From Prosthecobacter sp. (GTDB lineage: Bacteria; Verrucomicrobiota; Verrucomicrobiia; Verrucomicrobiales; Verrucomicrobiaceae), in contig JAOZVT010000740.1 of assembly GCA_025869455.1 (NCBI GenBank), positions 1 to 6,101 on the forward strand: a stretch of 6,101 nucleotides of DNA. Reading direction: 5' to 3'. Below, piece by piece: positions 1 through 5,515 of this stretch; the first letter of the stretch is position 1, and each line of letters starts with the position of its first letter. Made by a program: the position numbers and the translations under genes. The notes beneath the pieces were generated by a model. It searched no databases. It saw only the letters and a list, made by a program, of their open reading frames with translations, and had not been told where the DNA came from.

Positions 1-1
1 C

Positions 2-1756
2 CAGCCGCGCGAAATCTGGGCCTACCGGGATTGGGTGGTGAAGGCGCTGAATCAAAACATGCCGTTTGATCAATTCACCATCGAGCAATTAGCAGGGGAT
101 CTGCTAACAAAACCTACCGATGACCAACTCGTTGCCACCGCTTTTCATCGCAACACGATGACGCAAAATGAAGGCGGCACGAGCGATGAAGAGTTCCGCG
201 TGGCGGCTGTGGTGGATCGAGTCAATACCACCTTTGCCGTCTGGATGGGCACCACCATGGCCTGCGCACAATGTCACACTCACAAGTATGATCCTCTGAC
301 CCATGCGGAGTATTTTCAGATCTACGATTTCCTGAATCAAAGTGCGGATGCCGATAAAAAAGACGAATCACCACTGCATGAACTCATCACTCCAGAACTG
401 GGGCGGCAGCGTCAACAATGGAAACAAGAGCTGGCCAAACTGGAAGCCCAATTTGCTAAAGCTCCTGAGACTTGGTTCACAGGTTATGACGCGTGGTTAA
501 AGACACAACCTGCGATCAAGGACAAGAAAGTAACGGCAGCTCTGGCCACGCCCGCCGACAAACGCACTGCGGATCAACAGAAGATCATCAAAGACTACTA
601 TGCACGCTACGTCGCGCCGGAGGCCAAACCCGAGCGCACCCGTTTATCGGCCTTGAACAAAGATCTGGCACGCACCAAACCTGTCACCGTGCCAGTGATG
701 ATGGACCTGCCAGTGAAAGATCATCGCAAAACCAATATCCAATTGCGTGGGAATTGGCAGGCTCCGGGGCCGGAGGTCAGTGCCAATACACCCGCTGCCT
801 TCCCGCCTCTGCCCAAGGATGCGCCACGGAATCGACTCACTCTTGCCCAATGGTTGGTGAGCCCAGAAAATCCACTCACGGCACGGGTGACGGTGAATCG
901 GCTCTGGGAAAGTTTGTTTGGTTATGGCATCGTCAGAACCAGCGAAGAGTTTGGCAGTCAAGGTGAGCTGCCCGTGCATCCCGAGTTGTTAGACTGGTTG
1001 GCCGCCGAATTCATGGAAAGCGGTTGGGATGTGAAACATCTGATCCGCCTCATGGTGACCACTCAAGCTTATCGGCAAGACTCCAGCAGCTCCGCTGAGT
1101 TAAACGAGTTGGACCCTGACAATCGCCTCCTGGCCCGTGGTCCGCGCTTTCGTCCCACAGGTGAATTGTTACGCGATCAAGCTTTGGCCGTGAGTGGCCT
1201 CTTGAGCGCTAAAATGGGCGGCCCCTCCGTGCGTCCAATGGCCCCGAATTTAGGCCTAACCACCGCCTTTGGTCGCAGCAATGACTGGACCCTCAGCGAA
1301 GGTGAAGACAAGCACCGCCGCAGCCTCTACACCGAGATGCGCCGGAACAGCCCTTACCCGAGTTTCAGCACCTTTGATGCGCCTAACCGAGAGGTGTGTA
1401 CGATTCGGCGAGGCCGCACCAACACGCCCCTCCAAGCCTTTGTGACCCTCAATGACCCCGTCTTCATTGAAGCCAATCAAGCCTTAGCTCGTCGCGTCAT
1501 CAACACGTCAGATAAGCTGGGGCTCATGTTCAAGCTCTGTGTTTCACGCGAACCTTCCGCCCATGAACGTGCCACGTTGCAAACGCTCTATAACGAGGCT
1601 TTGACGCACTTCCGGCAGGATGCAGAATCTGCGCTTCAAATGGCCACCGAACCCCTGGGACCCGCGCCCGAAAAGGTGGACATCCCAGAACTTGCCGCCT
1701 GGACGACGGTGGCCAACGTGGTCATGAACTTGGATGAATTTGTGATGCGTCGCTAA
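2..1756 (+). CDS. DUF1549/DUF1553 (PSD1-type) protein, 5' end missing
   Basis: The frame is open from base 2, and the residues before the first internal Met (PREIWAYRDWVV) are typical of DUF1549, so the gene starts upstream and 584 codons are visible. The DUF1549 part covers roughly residues 1-115 and includes CAQCHTHKYDP, with a CxxCH motif at residues 88-92. A variable charged linker follows. DUF1553 starts near residue 276 (RNRLTLAQWLV) and continues through NPLTARVTVNRLWESLFG, the GELPVHPELLDWLA block, the RRGRTNTPLQAFVTLNDP block and the ending NLDEFVMRR. Full-length relatives often have an N-terminal cytochrome-c-like domain (PSCyt1) and an export signal; those would lie outside the window. 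CxxCH can bind heme c, but in this family that is unproven. The DUF1501 gene begins 14 bases after the stop, so the two are probably cotranscribed. Function is not established; a role in extracytoplasmic polymer or glycan use is a common guess. The family call is firm, the function is not. Confidence 0.93.
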   Translation, partial: QPREIWAYRDWVVKALNQNMPFDQFTIEQLAGDLLTKPTDDQLVATAFHRNTMTQNEGGTSDEEFRVAAVVDRVNTTFAVWMGTTMACAQCHTHKYDPLTHAEYFQIYDFLNQSADADKKDESPLHELITPELGRQRQQWKQELAKLEAQFAKAPETWFTGYDAWLKTQPAIKDKKVTAALATPADKRTADQQKIIKDYYARYVAPEAKPERTRLSALNKDLARTKPVTVPVMMDLPVKDHRKTNIQLRGNWQAPGPEVSANTPAAFPPLPKDAPRNRLTLAQWLVSPENPLTARVTVNRLWESLFGYGIVRTSEEFGSQGELPVHPELLDWLAAEFMESGWDVKHLIRLMVTTQAYRQDSSSSAELNELDPDNRLLARGPRFRPTGELLRDQALAVSGLLSAKMGGPSVRPMAPNLGLTTAFGRSNDWTLSEGEDKHRRSLYTEMRRNSPYPSFSTFDAPNREVCTIRRGRTNTPLQAFVTLNDPVFIEANQALARRVINTSDKLGLMFKLCVSREPSAHERATLQTLYNEALTHFRQDAESALQMATEPLGPAPEKVDIPELAAWTTVANVVMNLDEFVMRR

Positions 1757-1770
1757 CCTTCTTGCCTTCC

Positions 1771-3222
1771 ATGAACACGCTTCGTCACGACAGTCTCCAA
1801 CTCACGACCCGCCGGACTTTCCTCAGCAACGCAGGACAGTTCAGCCTCGGAGCCATTGCGATGCAGGCGCTCCAGCGGGAGAGTTCCGCGAGTGTGGCCA
1901 CGGCCAATCCGATGGCTCCGCGTGTGCCTCCCCACGCAGCCAAGGCCAAGCGTGTCATTTACCTGCACATGTCTGGTGCACCACCGCACCTGGACCTCTT
2001 TGATTACAAACCTGAGTTGGTGAAGCATGATGGCGAAGACTGCCCGGACTCCATTTTAAAAGGCCGCACCTTTGCTTTCACCTCAGGAGTGCCCAAGCTG
2101 ATGGGCACCCCGCGCACCTTCAAGCAGTATGGCAAAGCGGGGATCTGGATGAGCGATGCCTGTCCAAATTTTCACACCATAGCGGATGAGATGACCATGG
2201 TGCGATCCATGCAGACGGATCAGTTTAACCATGCTCCTGCTGAGCTGCTTCTGTTCACAGGACACGCACGTCAGGGCCGTCCCTCGCTTGGTTCATGGGC
2301 CACCTATGGCCTCGGCACCGAGAACCAGGATTTACCAGCCTTTGTCACCCTCATTTCCAGTGGCACCCAACCCAGCGGCGGCCAGGGCTTGTGGGGCAGT
2401 GGCTTCATTCCTTCGGTCTATCAAGGGGTGCAATGTCGCAGCAAAGGTGATCCCGTTCTTTACGCGTCAGACCCAGCAGGGATGGACCGTACACTGCGTC
2501 GTCGTACCCTGGATGCGCTGAAGGATTTGAATGAGCAACAGGCGGCAGAGTTGGGTCACCCGGAAACCATCACTCGCATGGCTCAGTATGAATTGGCCTA
2601 CCGCATGCAGATGAGCGTGCCAGAGGTCATGGACATCTCCAAAGAAAGCGCGCAGACCATTGAAGATTATGGAGCCAAACCGGGTGAGGCTAGTTTTGCC
2701 AACAACTGCCTGCTCGCGCGGCGCCTAGTAGAAAAAGGGGTGCGCTTTGTGCAGCTCTTTGACTGGGGCTGGGACTTTCACGGCACTTCTGAGGCCACAG
2801 GCATTGCCGATGGCCTAACCAAAAAAATGTCAGAAACAGATCGCCCCGTGTCGGCATTGATCAAAGATCTCAAACAGCGTGGTTTGCTGGAAGATACACT
2901 GGTCATCTGGGGCGGTGAGTTTGGCCGTACTCCGTTCCGGGAGGGCCGCACCGCTGCCAGTAAGGTGTTAGGCCGGGATCACTACCCTGACTGCTTCTCC
3001 CTTTTCATGGCTGGTGGCGGGGTGAAGTCTGGATTCGACTACGGCAGCACGGATGATCTGGGCTTCAGTGTGGCTGAAAATAAAGTCCATGTCCATGACT
3101 TCCAGGCCACCGTCATGCAGTTATTGGGCTTTGATCATGAACGCTTTACCTATCGCTTTCAGGGACGCGACTACCGTTTGACGGATGTTCACGGTCACGT
3201 GGTGAAGGATTTGCTTGCCTAA
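1771..3222 (+). CDS. DUF1501 domain protein with Tat-type export signal
   Basis: This is a complete 483-residue protein, a usual DUF1501 length. DUF1501 belongs to the alkaline-phosphatase/sulfatase-like superfamily, but its substrate is unknown. The N-terminus carries a twin-arginine motif, TRRTFL at residues 13-18, then a weakly hydrophobic stretch (FSLGAIAMQAL), which suggests export in folded form. The fold begins with VIYLHMSGAPPHLDLFD at about residues 62-78. Other family motifs are the FDWGWDFHG block, WGGEFGRTPF at residues 380-389, RDHYPD with His404, and VHVHDFQATVMQLLGFDH near the C-terminus. The acidic and His residues in these blocks are the likely metal ligands by family analogy. 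I chose ATG 1771. An in-frame TTG at 1762 would add only three residues, and neither start has a Shine-Dalgarno sequence. It follows the DUF1549/DUF1553 gene by 14 bases, the classic partner arrangement, so a common operon and cell compartment are likely. Family is certain; activity is inferred at most. Confidence 0.95.
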   Translation: MNTLRHDSLQLTTRRTFLSNAGQFSLGAIAMQALQRESSASVATANPMAPRVPPHAAKAKRVIYLHMSGAPPHLDLFDYKPELVKHDGEDCPDSILKGRTFAFTSGVPKLMGTPRTFKQYGKAGIWMSDACPNFHTIADEMTMVRSMQTDQFNHAPAELLLFTGHARQGRPSLGSWATYGLGTENQDLPAFVTLISSGTQPSGGQGLWGSGFIPSVYQGVQCRSKGDPVLYASDPAGMDRTLRRRTLDALKDLNEQQAAELGHPETITRMAQYELAYRMQMSVPEVMDISKESAQTIEDYGAKPGEASFANNCLLARRLVEKGVRFVQLFDWGWDFHGTSEATGIADGLTKKMSETDRPVSALIKDLKQRGLLEDTLVIWGGEFGRTPFREGRTAASKVLGRDHYPDCFSLFMAGGGVKSGFDYGSTDDLGFSVAENKVHVHDFQATVMQLLGFDHERFTYRFQGRDYRLTDVHGHVVKDLLA

Positions 3223-3234
3223 GTGCACTTCTTC

Positions 3235-3260
3235 TCAGTCCTGCGAAAGCATGAGACTGA
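3235..3260 (+). terminator. Hairpin after the DUF1501 gene, possible terminator
   Basis: The arms TCAGTC (3235-3240) and GACTGA (3255-3260) pair perfectly. Inside them TGC-GAAA-GCA forms a smaller stem with a GNRA-type tetraloop. It lies 12 bases after the DUF1501 stop, where a terminator is expected. The following bases (ACATTAGTATTTGG) are only moderately T-rich, so intrinsic termination would be weak. It may instead be an mRNA 3' stabiliser. Confidence 0.4.
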
Positions 3261-3312
3261 ACATTAGTATTTGGATCATTGCAATTACTGGAATCGACGT
3301 TTACTTCGAGCC

Positions 3313-3342
3313 GCTACCGTCTCACTCCGTGGATACGGTAGC
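3313..3342 (+). other. Perfect 8-bp hairpin upstream of the first lipoprotein gene
   Basis: GCTACCGT (3313-3320) is perfectly complementary to ACGGTAGC (3335-3342), and CAC/GTG inside adds three more pairs. It ends 30 bases before ATG 3373 and is followed by an A-rich stretch (AGAAAAACAAAC), not a T-run, so it does not look like a plus-strand terminator. It could be a structured 5' leader element that protects the short mRNA or affects translation, or an operator. I saw no convincing -35/-10 pair nearby. Confidence 0.4.
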
Positions 3343-3372
3343 AGAAAAACAAACACGTTAAAATATCACACT

Positions 3373-3486
3373 ATGAAATACGCCCTCCTCGCTCTCGCAG
3401 CTTCGGTTATCGCCGGTGGCCTCGTCTCCTGCGCTTCCAAGGCTCCACCACCGCCGCCACCAGCGCCGGTGATGATGTCCAAGTAA
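3373..3486 (+). CDS. Tiny proline-rich lipoprotein (37 aa)
   Basis: The 37-residue product has one basic residue (Lys2), a hydrophobic stretch (YALLALAASVIAGG) and the lipobox LVSC with Cys20 as the lipidated residue. Signal peptidase II would leave a mature peptide of only 18 residues: CASK, a run of six prolines after one alanine, then APVMMSK. The protein is almost entirely signal, so it is probably a small envelope lipoprotein anchored to a membrane. Its function is unknown. The next gene encodes a similar peptide that shares SCASK at the cleavage site and ends in SK. There is no Shine-Dalgarno sequence before the ATG (TATCACACT). The frame extends upstream to a TTG at 3271, but those residues have no signal character and would bury the lipoprotein signal, so ATG 3373 is preferred. 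The clean signal and lipobox support a real gene despite its size. Confidence 0.75.
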   Translation: MKYALLALAASVIAGGLVSCASKAPPPPPPAPVMMSK

Positions 3487-3542
3487 TTTAAACGGCTTGG
3501 CGGTCGTCTCATAGACTACCTGTTTCCAACCGACACTTTTCT

Positions 3543-3662
3543 ATGATCCGTCTTCTTTCCGTTGGCCTTGTATCTGCCTCTTTGCTGCTCGCTTCATGCG
3601 CCAGCAAGAAGGCCGATTGCTCTTCTTGTAACGCACCGGCTGCGGCCTGCTGTTCTAAGTAA
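3543..3662 (+). CDS. Tiny cysteine-rich lipoprotein (39 aa)
   Basis: A 39-codon gene starts at ATG 3543, 56 bases after the previous stop. The product opens MIRLLSVGLVSASLLLASC: Arg3, a hydrophobic core, and the lipobox LASC with Cys19 as the lipidated residue. The mature peptide would be 21 residues and contain four more cysteines, in CSSC (26-29) and a CC pair (36-37), with lysines at 22, 23 and 39. That spacing could bind a metal ion or form disulfides, but no known family is recognised. It shares SCASK and the ending SK with the peptide encoded just upstream, so the two may be diverged paralogs or just two members of a small-lipoprotein style common in these bacteria. No Shine-Dalgarno sequence is visible; the ATG follows ACACTTTTCT. 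A terminator-like hairpin lies about 70 bases downstream. Confidence 0.7.
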   Translation: MIRLLSVGLVSASLLLASCASKKADCSSCNAPAAACCSK

Positions 3663-3671
3663 TGAGCGCCT

Positions 3672-3691
3672 CCTGTGATGAAAATCACAGG
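3672..3691. promoter_or_regulatory. Perfect palindrome with CRP-type consensus
   Basis: CCTGTGAT and ATCACAGG flank GAAA. Within them TGTGA (3674-3678), six bases, then TCACA (3685-3689) exactly matches the binding consensus of CRP/FNR-superfamily regulators. In RNA the same bases give an 8-bp stem with a GAAA tetraloop, so this may equally be a transcript hairpin. It lies 9 bases after the stop of the second lipoprotein gene. It has no T-run after it, so it is a poor intrinsic terminator. I cannot tell DNA site from RNA hairpin by sequence alone. Confidence 0.4.
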
Positions 3692-3709
3692 CACTGAGAC
3701 TTACTAAAA

Positions 3710-3723
3710 GGTGGTTTACCACC
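3710..3723. repeat. Small inverted repeat
   Basis: GGTGG (3710-3714) and CCACC (3719-3723) flank TTTA, giving a 5-bp GC-rich hairpin just upstream of the larger terminator-like hairpin. It might be part of the same 3' structure or the 5' part of a short RNA. Confidence 0.35.
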
Positions 3724-3733
3724 GCCCCACGTC

Positions 3734-3775
3734 GCACCGCACGCTGGTCACTCCAGTGGGCGGTGCTTCATTTTA
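3734..3775 (+). terminator. Strong intrinsic terminator-like hairpin
   Basis: GCACCGC (3734-3740) pairs perfectly with GCGGTGC (3760-3766). The stem continues inside, after an A-G mismatch, with C-G, G-T and CTGG/CCAG (3744-3747 with 3753-3756), closed by a TCACT loop. TTCATTTTA follows directly. A long GC-rich stem followed by a T-rich tail on the + strand fits a Rho-independent terminator for the lipoprotein transcript, or for a short RNA started nearer by. Confidence 0.7.
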
Positions 3776-3825
3776 GGGGTTCGAGGGAACCCGTTCTTGT
3801 CCTTTGGGTATCTGGCTTGAAACAG

Positions 3826-3867
3826 CGTTTCCCGTTTCATGCGTTTCATGCGTTTCAGTGTTTCACA
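3826..3867. repeat. Degenerate 9-bp tandem repeat (CGTTTCATG)
   Basis: CGTTTCATG occurs twice exactly (3833-3841 and 3842-3850). It is preceded by the partial copy CGTTTCC (3826-3832) and followed by CGTTTCAGTG (3851-3860) and TTTCACAG. It is non-coding, with no ORF of note on either strand. Such a short array usually reflects slippage; a protein-binding role is possible but unsupported. Confidence 0.55.
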
Positions 3868-3946
3868 GGTTGCACCCCAACTCAGGCCGTAACTCCACCC
3901 GCAAGTCTCCCCCCAACTCAACCCCCAACATAAGGATAAAGGGTTT

Positions 3947-4009
3947 TAAGGAGAAAGTACTCAAAGAAAAAGATCTTCAATGATTAAGTACTAAAGGAGT
4001 AAGTACCAC
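3947..4009. repeat. AAGTACT direct repeats in AT-rich tract
   Basis: AAGTACT occurs at 3955-3961 and 3986-3992, with a near copy AAGTACC at 4001-4007. The first and third copies sit in a longer imperfect direct repeat: AAGGAGAAAGTACT and AAGGAGTAAGTACC differ at two positions. The core AGTACT is itself palindromic. The tract is clearly more AT-rich than its surroundings. Its role is unknown. Confidence 0.5.
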
Positions 4010-4017
4010 AACTTACT
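3998..4017 (-). terminator. Possible weak terminator of the kinase gene
   Basis: AGTAAGT (3998-4004) and ACTTACT (4011-4017) form a 7-bp inverted repeat with a 6-base loop, 54 bases beyond the kinase stop. On the - strand it is followed by CCTTTAGTACTT, moderately T-rich. The stem is AT-rich and so weak. No better terminator for the kinase gene is visible. Confidence 0.3.
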
Positions 4018-4070
4018 ACTTGGGGGGCTGGGCGGTGAGGATCAAGTTTTTGGAAACTCCCTTTAGACTT

Positions 4071-5408
4071 CTAGTCCAAGGACTTTTGCCGCCGTCGCTC
4101 CAAGACCTGACGCACGACATGGATCAACTGGGCGCTGTCATACGGCTTGGGCAAGATGCCTGTAAAGCCGTACTCGCCAGGGTCCAGCATGGTCGGATCA
4201 TAGCGATTGCCACTGGAGACAATGGCATCCACTTGCGGGTCGATCTGCCGCAGCTGTTCCATGGCTTGGGCACCGCCCATTCCCATGGGAATCGTGAGAT
4301 CTATCAAGACCAGATCAAAGGGTTGATTGGCCATCAAGGCCTCGCTGTAACGCTTGACCGTATCTCTGCCATCACCCGTCTCGACAATTTCAAACCCTTC
4401 ATTCTTGAGGTTCCTAACGATCAGTTGCCGCAGCAAAAGATCATCCTCGAGCACCAAGACACGACCTTGAAGAGGTTTGGCCGCAGGCGTTGGCGGAATC
4501 TTCGGCGGAGCTAGCGGCAGGGTAATGCTGCTGATCAAGGCCTGCTTAAACTCAGCCGCATTGGCATAACGTTGATTCCGATCTGGCAGCAAGGCCCGGA
4601 CGATGACGGTCTCCAGCCGGGGATCTGTCCCTGTGAGGGCAGAAGGCGGCTGCCAGGCTCCGCGTGGAATGGTACCGGTCAGCATTTGGTAAAAGACCAC
4701 TCCCAGCGCATAGATATCCGCCCGGTGATCCACCACGGCCTGTGTGTCATACTGCTCAGGGGCAGCATACTCAGGCGTGCCCATGGCCATGTTGCTTCGG
4801 GTCAGCATGGTGCTGGGTTTATCAAAATGCTTGGCCAAGCCAAAGTCGGCCAGCTTGATCCGTCCGTCTGTGGAGATGAGTACATTCGCTGGCTTGATGT
4901 CTCGATGCACCAGCCCTTTGGCATGAGCGTAGCTCAGCGCATCGCAGATGGCAGGCACGATTTCCAGAGCCTGGGCTTGGGATATCTGCCGTGTGCCCAT
5001 GAGCTGGTGCAGATCCTGGCCGGAAATGTACTCCATCACGTAATAGAGATAATCCCCCACCACGCCGAAATCATACACACTGACAATGTTCGGGTGATTC
5101 ATCTGCGCCAGCACTTGGGCCTCGCGCCGGAATCTCTCCGCATAGGAGTAGTCCGTTCCATGCTGGCGATGGAGGATCTTGATGGCTACGGCACGGTCCA
5201 GCTTGAGCTGGCGGCCACGAAAGACCGCCCCCATGCCTCCCTGCCCGATGAGCGAATCAAAGAAATACTCGTCCTTCGGCATCATGCTGGTCAACTCTTC
5301 TGGCGAAGGGTAAATCTGCATAGGTGCCCAACCTGCGACACCATCCGACACCGACGGAGCCGCTTTCGCAGGCTGCGTGCGTTTGCCGAAGGAAAAAAAA
5401 CGCTTCAT
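4071..5408 (-). CDS. Ser/Thr protein kinase with C-terminal receiver domain
   Basis: The 445-residue product is a Hanks-type kinase fused to a response-regulator receiver domain. After a basic N-terminus, the kinase domain spans about residues 48-295: Gly-loop GQGGMG (55-60), ATP-binding Lys77 in AIK, likely helix-C Glu96, catalytic HRD (168-170) with Asn175, DFG (188-190), and the TPEYAAPEQ segment ending the activation loop. All catalytic residues are present, and the loop between DFG and APE holds several Ser/Thr. A proline-rich linker (about 298-314) leads to the receiver domain (about 315-437) with acidic residues Glu321-Asp323, phospho-acceptor Asp370, Ser398/Ser399 and Lys421-Pro422, so it can probably be phosphorylated. 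No membrane segment is seen, unlike many PknB-type kinases, so it is likely cytosolic. It likely phosphorylates proteins under control of an unlinked histidine kinase. The start has no Shine-Dalgarno sequence and is preceded by six C's. It is divergent from the GAF gene. Confidence 0.95.
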   Translation of the reverse strand: MKRFFSFGKRTQPAKAAPSVSDGVAGWAPMQIYPSPEELTSMMPKDEYFFDSLIGQGGMGAVFRGRQLKLDRAVAIKILHRQHGTDYSYAERFRREAQVLAQMNHPNIVSVYDFGVVGDYLYYVMEYISGQDLHQLMGTRQISQAQALEIVPAICDALSYAHAKGLVHRDIKPANVLISTDGRIKLADFGLAKHFDKPSTMLTRSNMAMGTPEYAAPEQYDTQAVVDHRADIYALGVVFYQMLTGTIPRGAWQPPSALTGTDPRLETVIVRALLPDRNQRYANAAEFKQALISSITLPLAPPKIPPTPAAKPLQGRVLVLEDDLLLRQLIVRNLKNEGFEIVETGDGRDTVKRYSEALMANQPFDLVLIDLTIPMGMGGAQAMEQLRQIDPQVDAIVSSGNRYDPTMLDPGEYGFTGILPKPYDSAQLIHVVRQVLERRRQKSLD

Positions 5409-5515
5409 GGGGGGACGTGAACGAGACTAAGCTGATAGTCCAAACATTGTGCCTTTATCGCAAGTGTTCTCTTCTCAAACGATTGCCACTTTTGAAACAA
5501 AGCCTACGATTTCCC
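5409..5515. promoter_or_regulatory. Divergent intergenic region between kinase and GAF genes
   Basis: These 107 bases must hold the promoters for both outward genes unless one is internal. On the - strand the best pair found is TTGCGA and GACTAT with 17 bases between them, which is weak. No clear palindromic operator was seen. Confidence 0.5.
5483..5510 (+). promoter_or_regulatory. Candidate sigma-70-like promoter of the GAF gene
   Basis: TTGCCA (5483-5488, five of six to the -35 consensus) and TACGAT (5505-5510, four of six to the -10 consensus) are 16 bases apart. The expected start of transcription falls at about 5516-5518, on the ATG itself, so the mRNA could be leaderless. This agrees with the missing Shine-Dalgarno sequence, but the match could be chance. 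Confidence 0.35.

Larger units (their letters stand above)
3781..4070. other. Non-coding region between convergent genes
   Basis: No credible gene is seen on either strand between the terminator and the stop of the kinase gene. The region falls into three compositionally distinct parts: the CGTTTCATG array; a C-rich, purine-poor stretch (about 3872-3930) in which CCCCAACTCA occurs twice; and an AT-rich stretch (about 3931-4020) with AAGTACT repeats. On the - strand the C-rich part is a G-rich tract with runs of four to six G downstream of the kinase gene. Confidence 0.6.

Noticed and set aside
3271..3372. Upstream extension of the first lipoprotein from TTG 3271
   Set aside because: The added residues lack signal features, cross the 8-bp hairpin, and would push the lipoprotein signal into the interior.
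3509..3694. - strand frame opposite the second lipoprotein gene
   Set aside because: The + strand product has a clear signal and lipobox, while the antisense product shows no recognisable feature.
3839..3892. 17-codon frame across the CGTTTCATG array
   Set aside because: Too short, repeat-driven, with no start signal or recognisable product.
3872..3930. G-quadruplex on the - strand
   Set aside because: G-runs are present, but one loop would be about 19 bases, beyond the usual rule; not supported without biophysical data.
3826..4017. CRISPR array
   Set aside because: Repeats are too short (7-14 bases), unevenly spaced, and no cas gene is nearby.
4020..4514. 164-codon + strand frame opposite the receiver domain
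   Set aside because: Antisense to well-conserved receiver codons, with no domain signal of its own.
4572..5420. Long + strand frame opposite the kinase gene
   Set aside because: It is antisense to a gene with intact kinase and receiver motifs, and its translation has no recognisable domain; it is a shadow of kinase codon bias.
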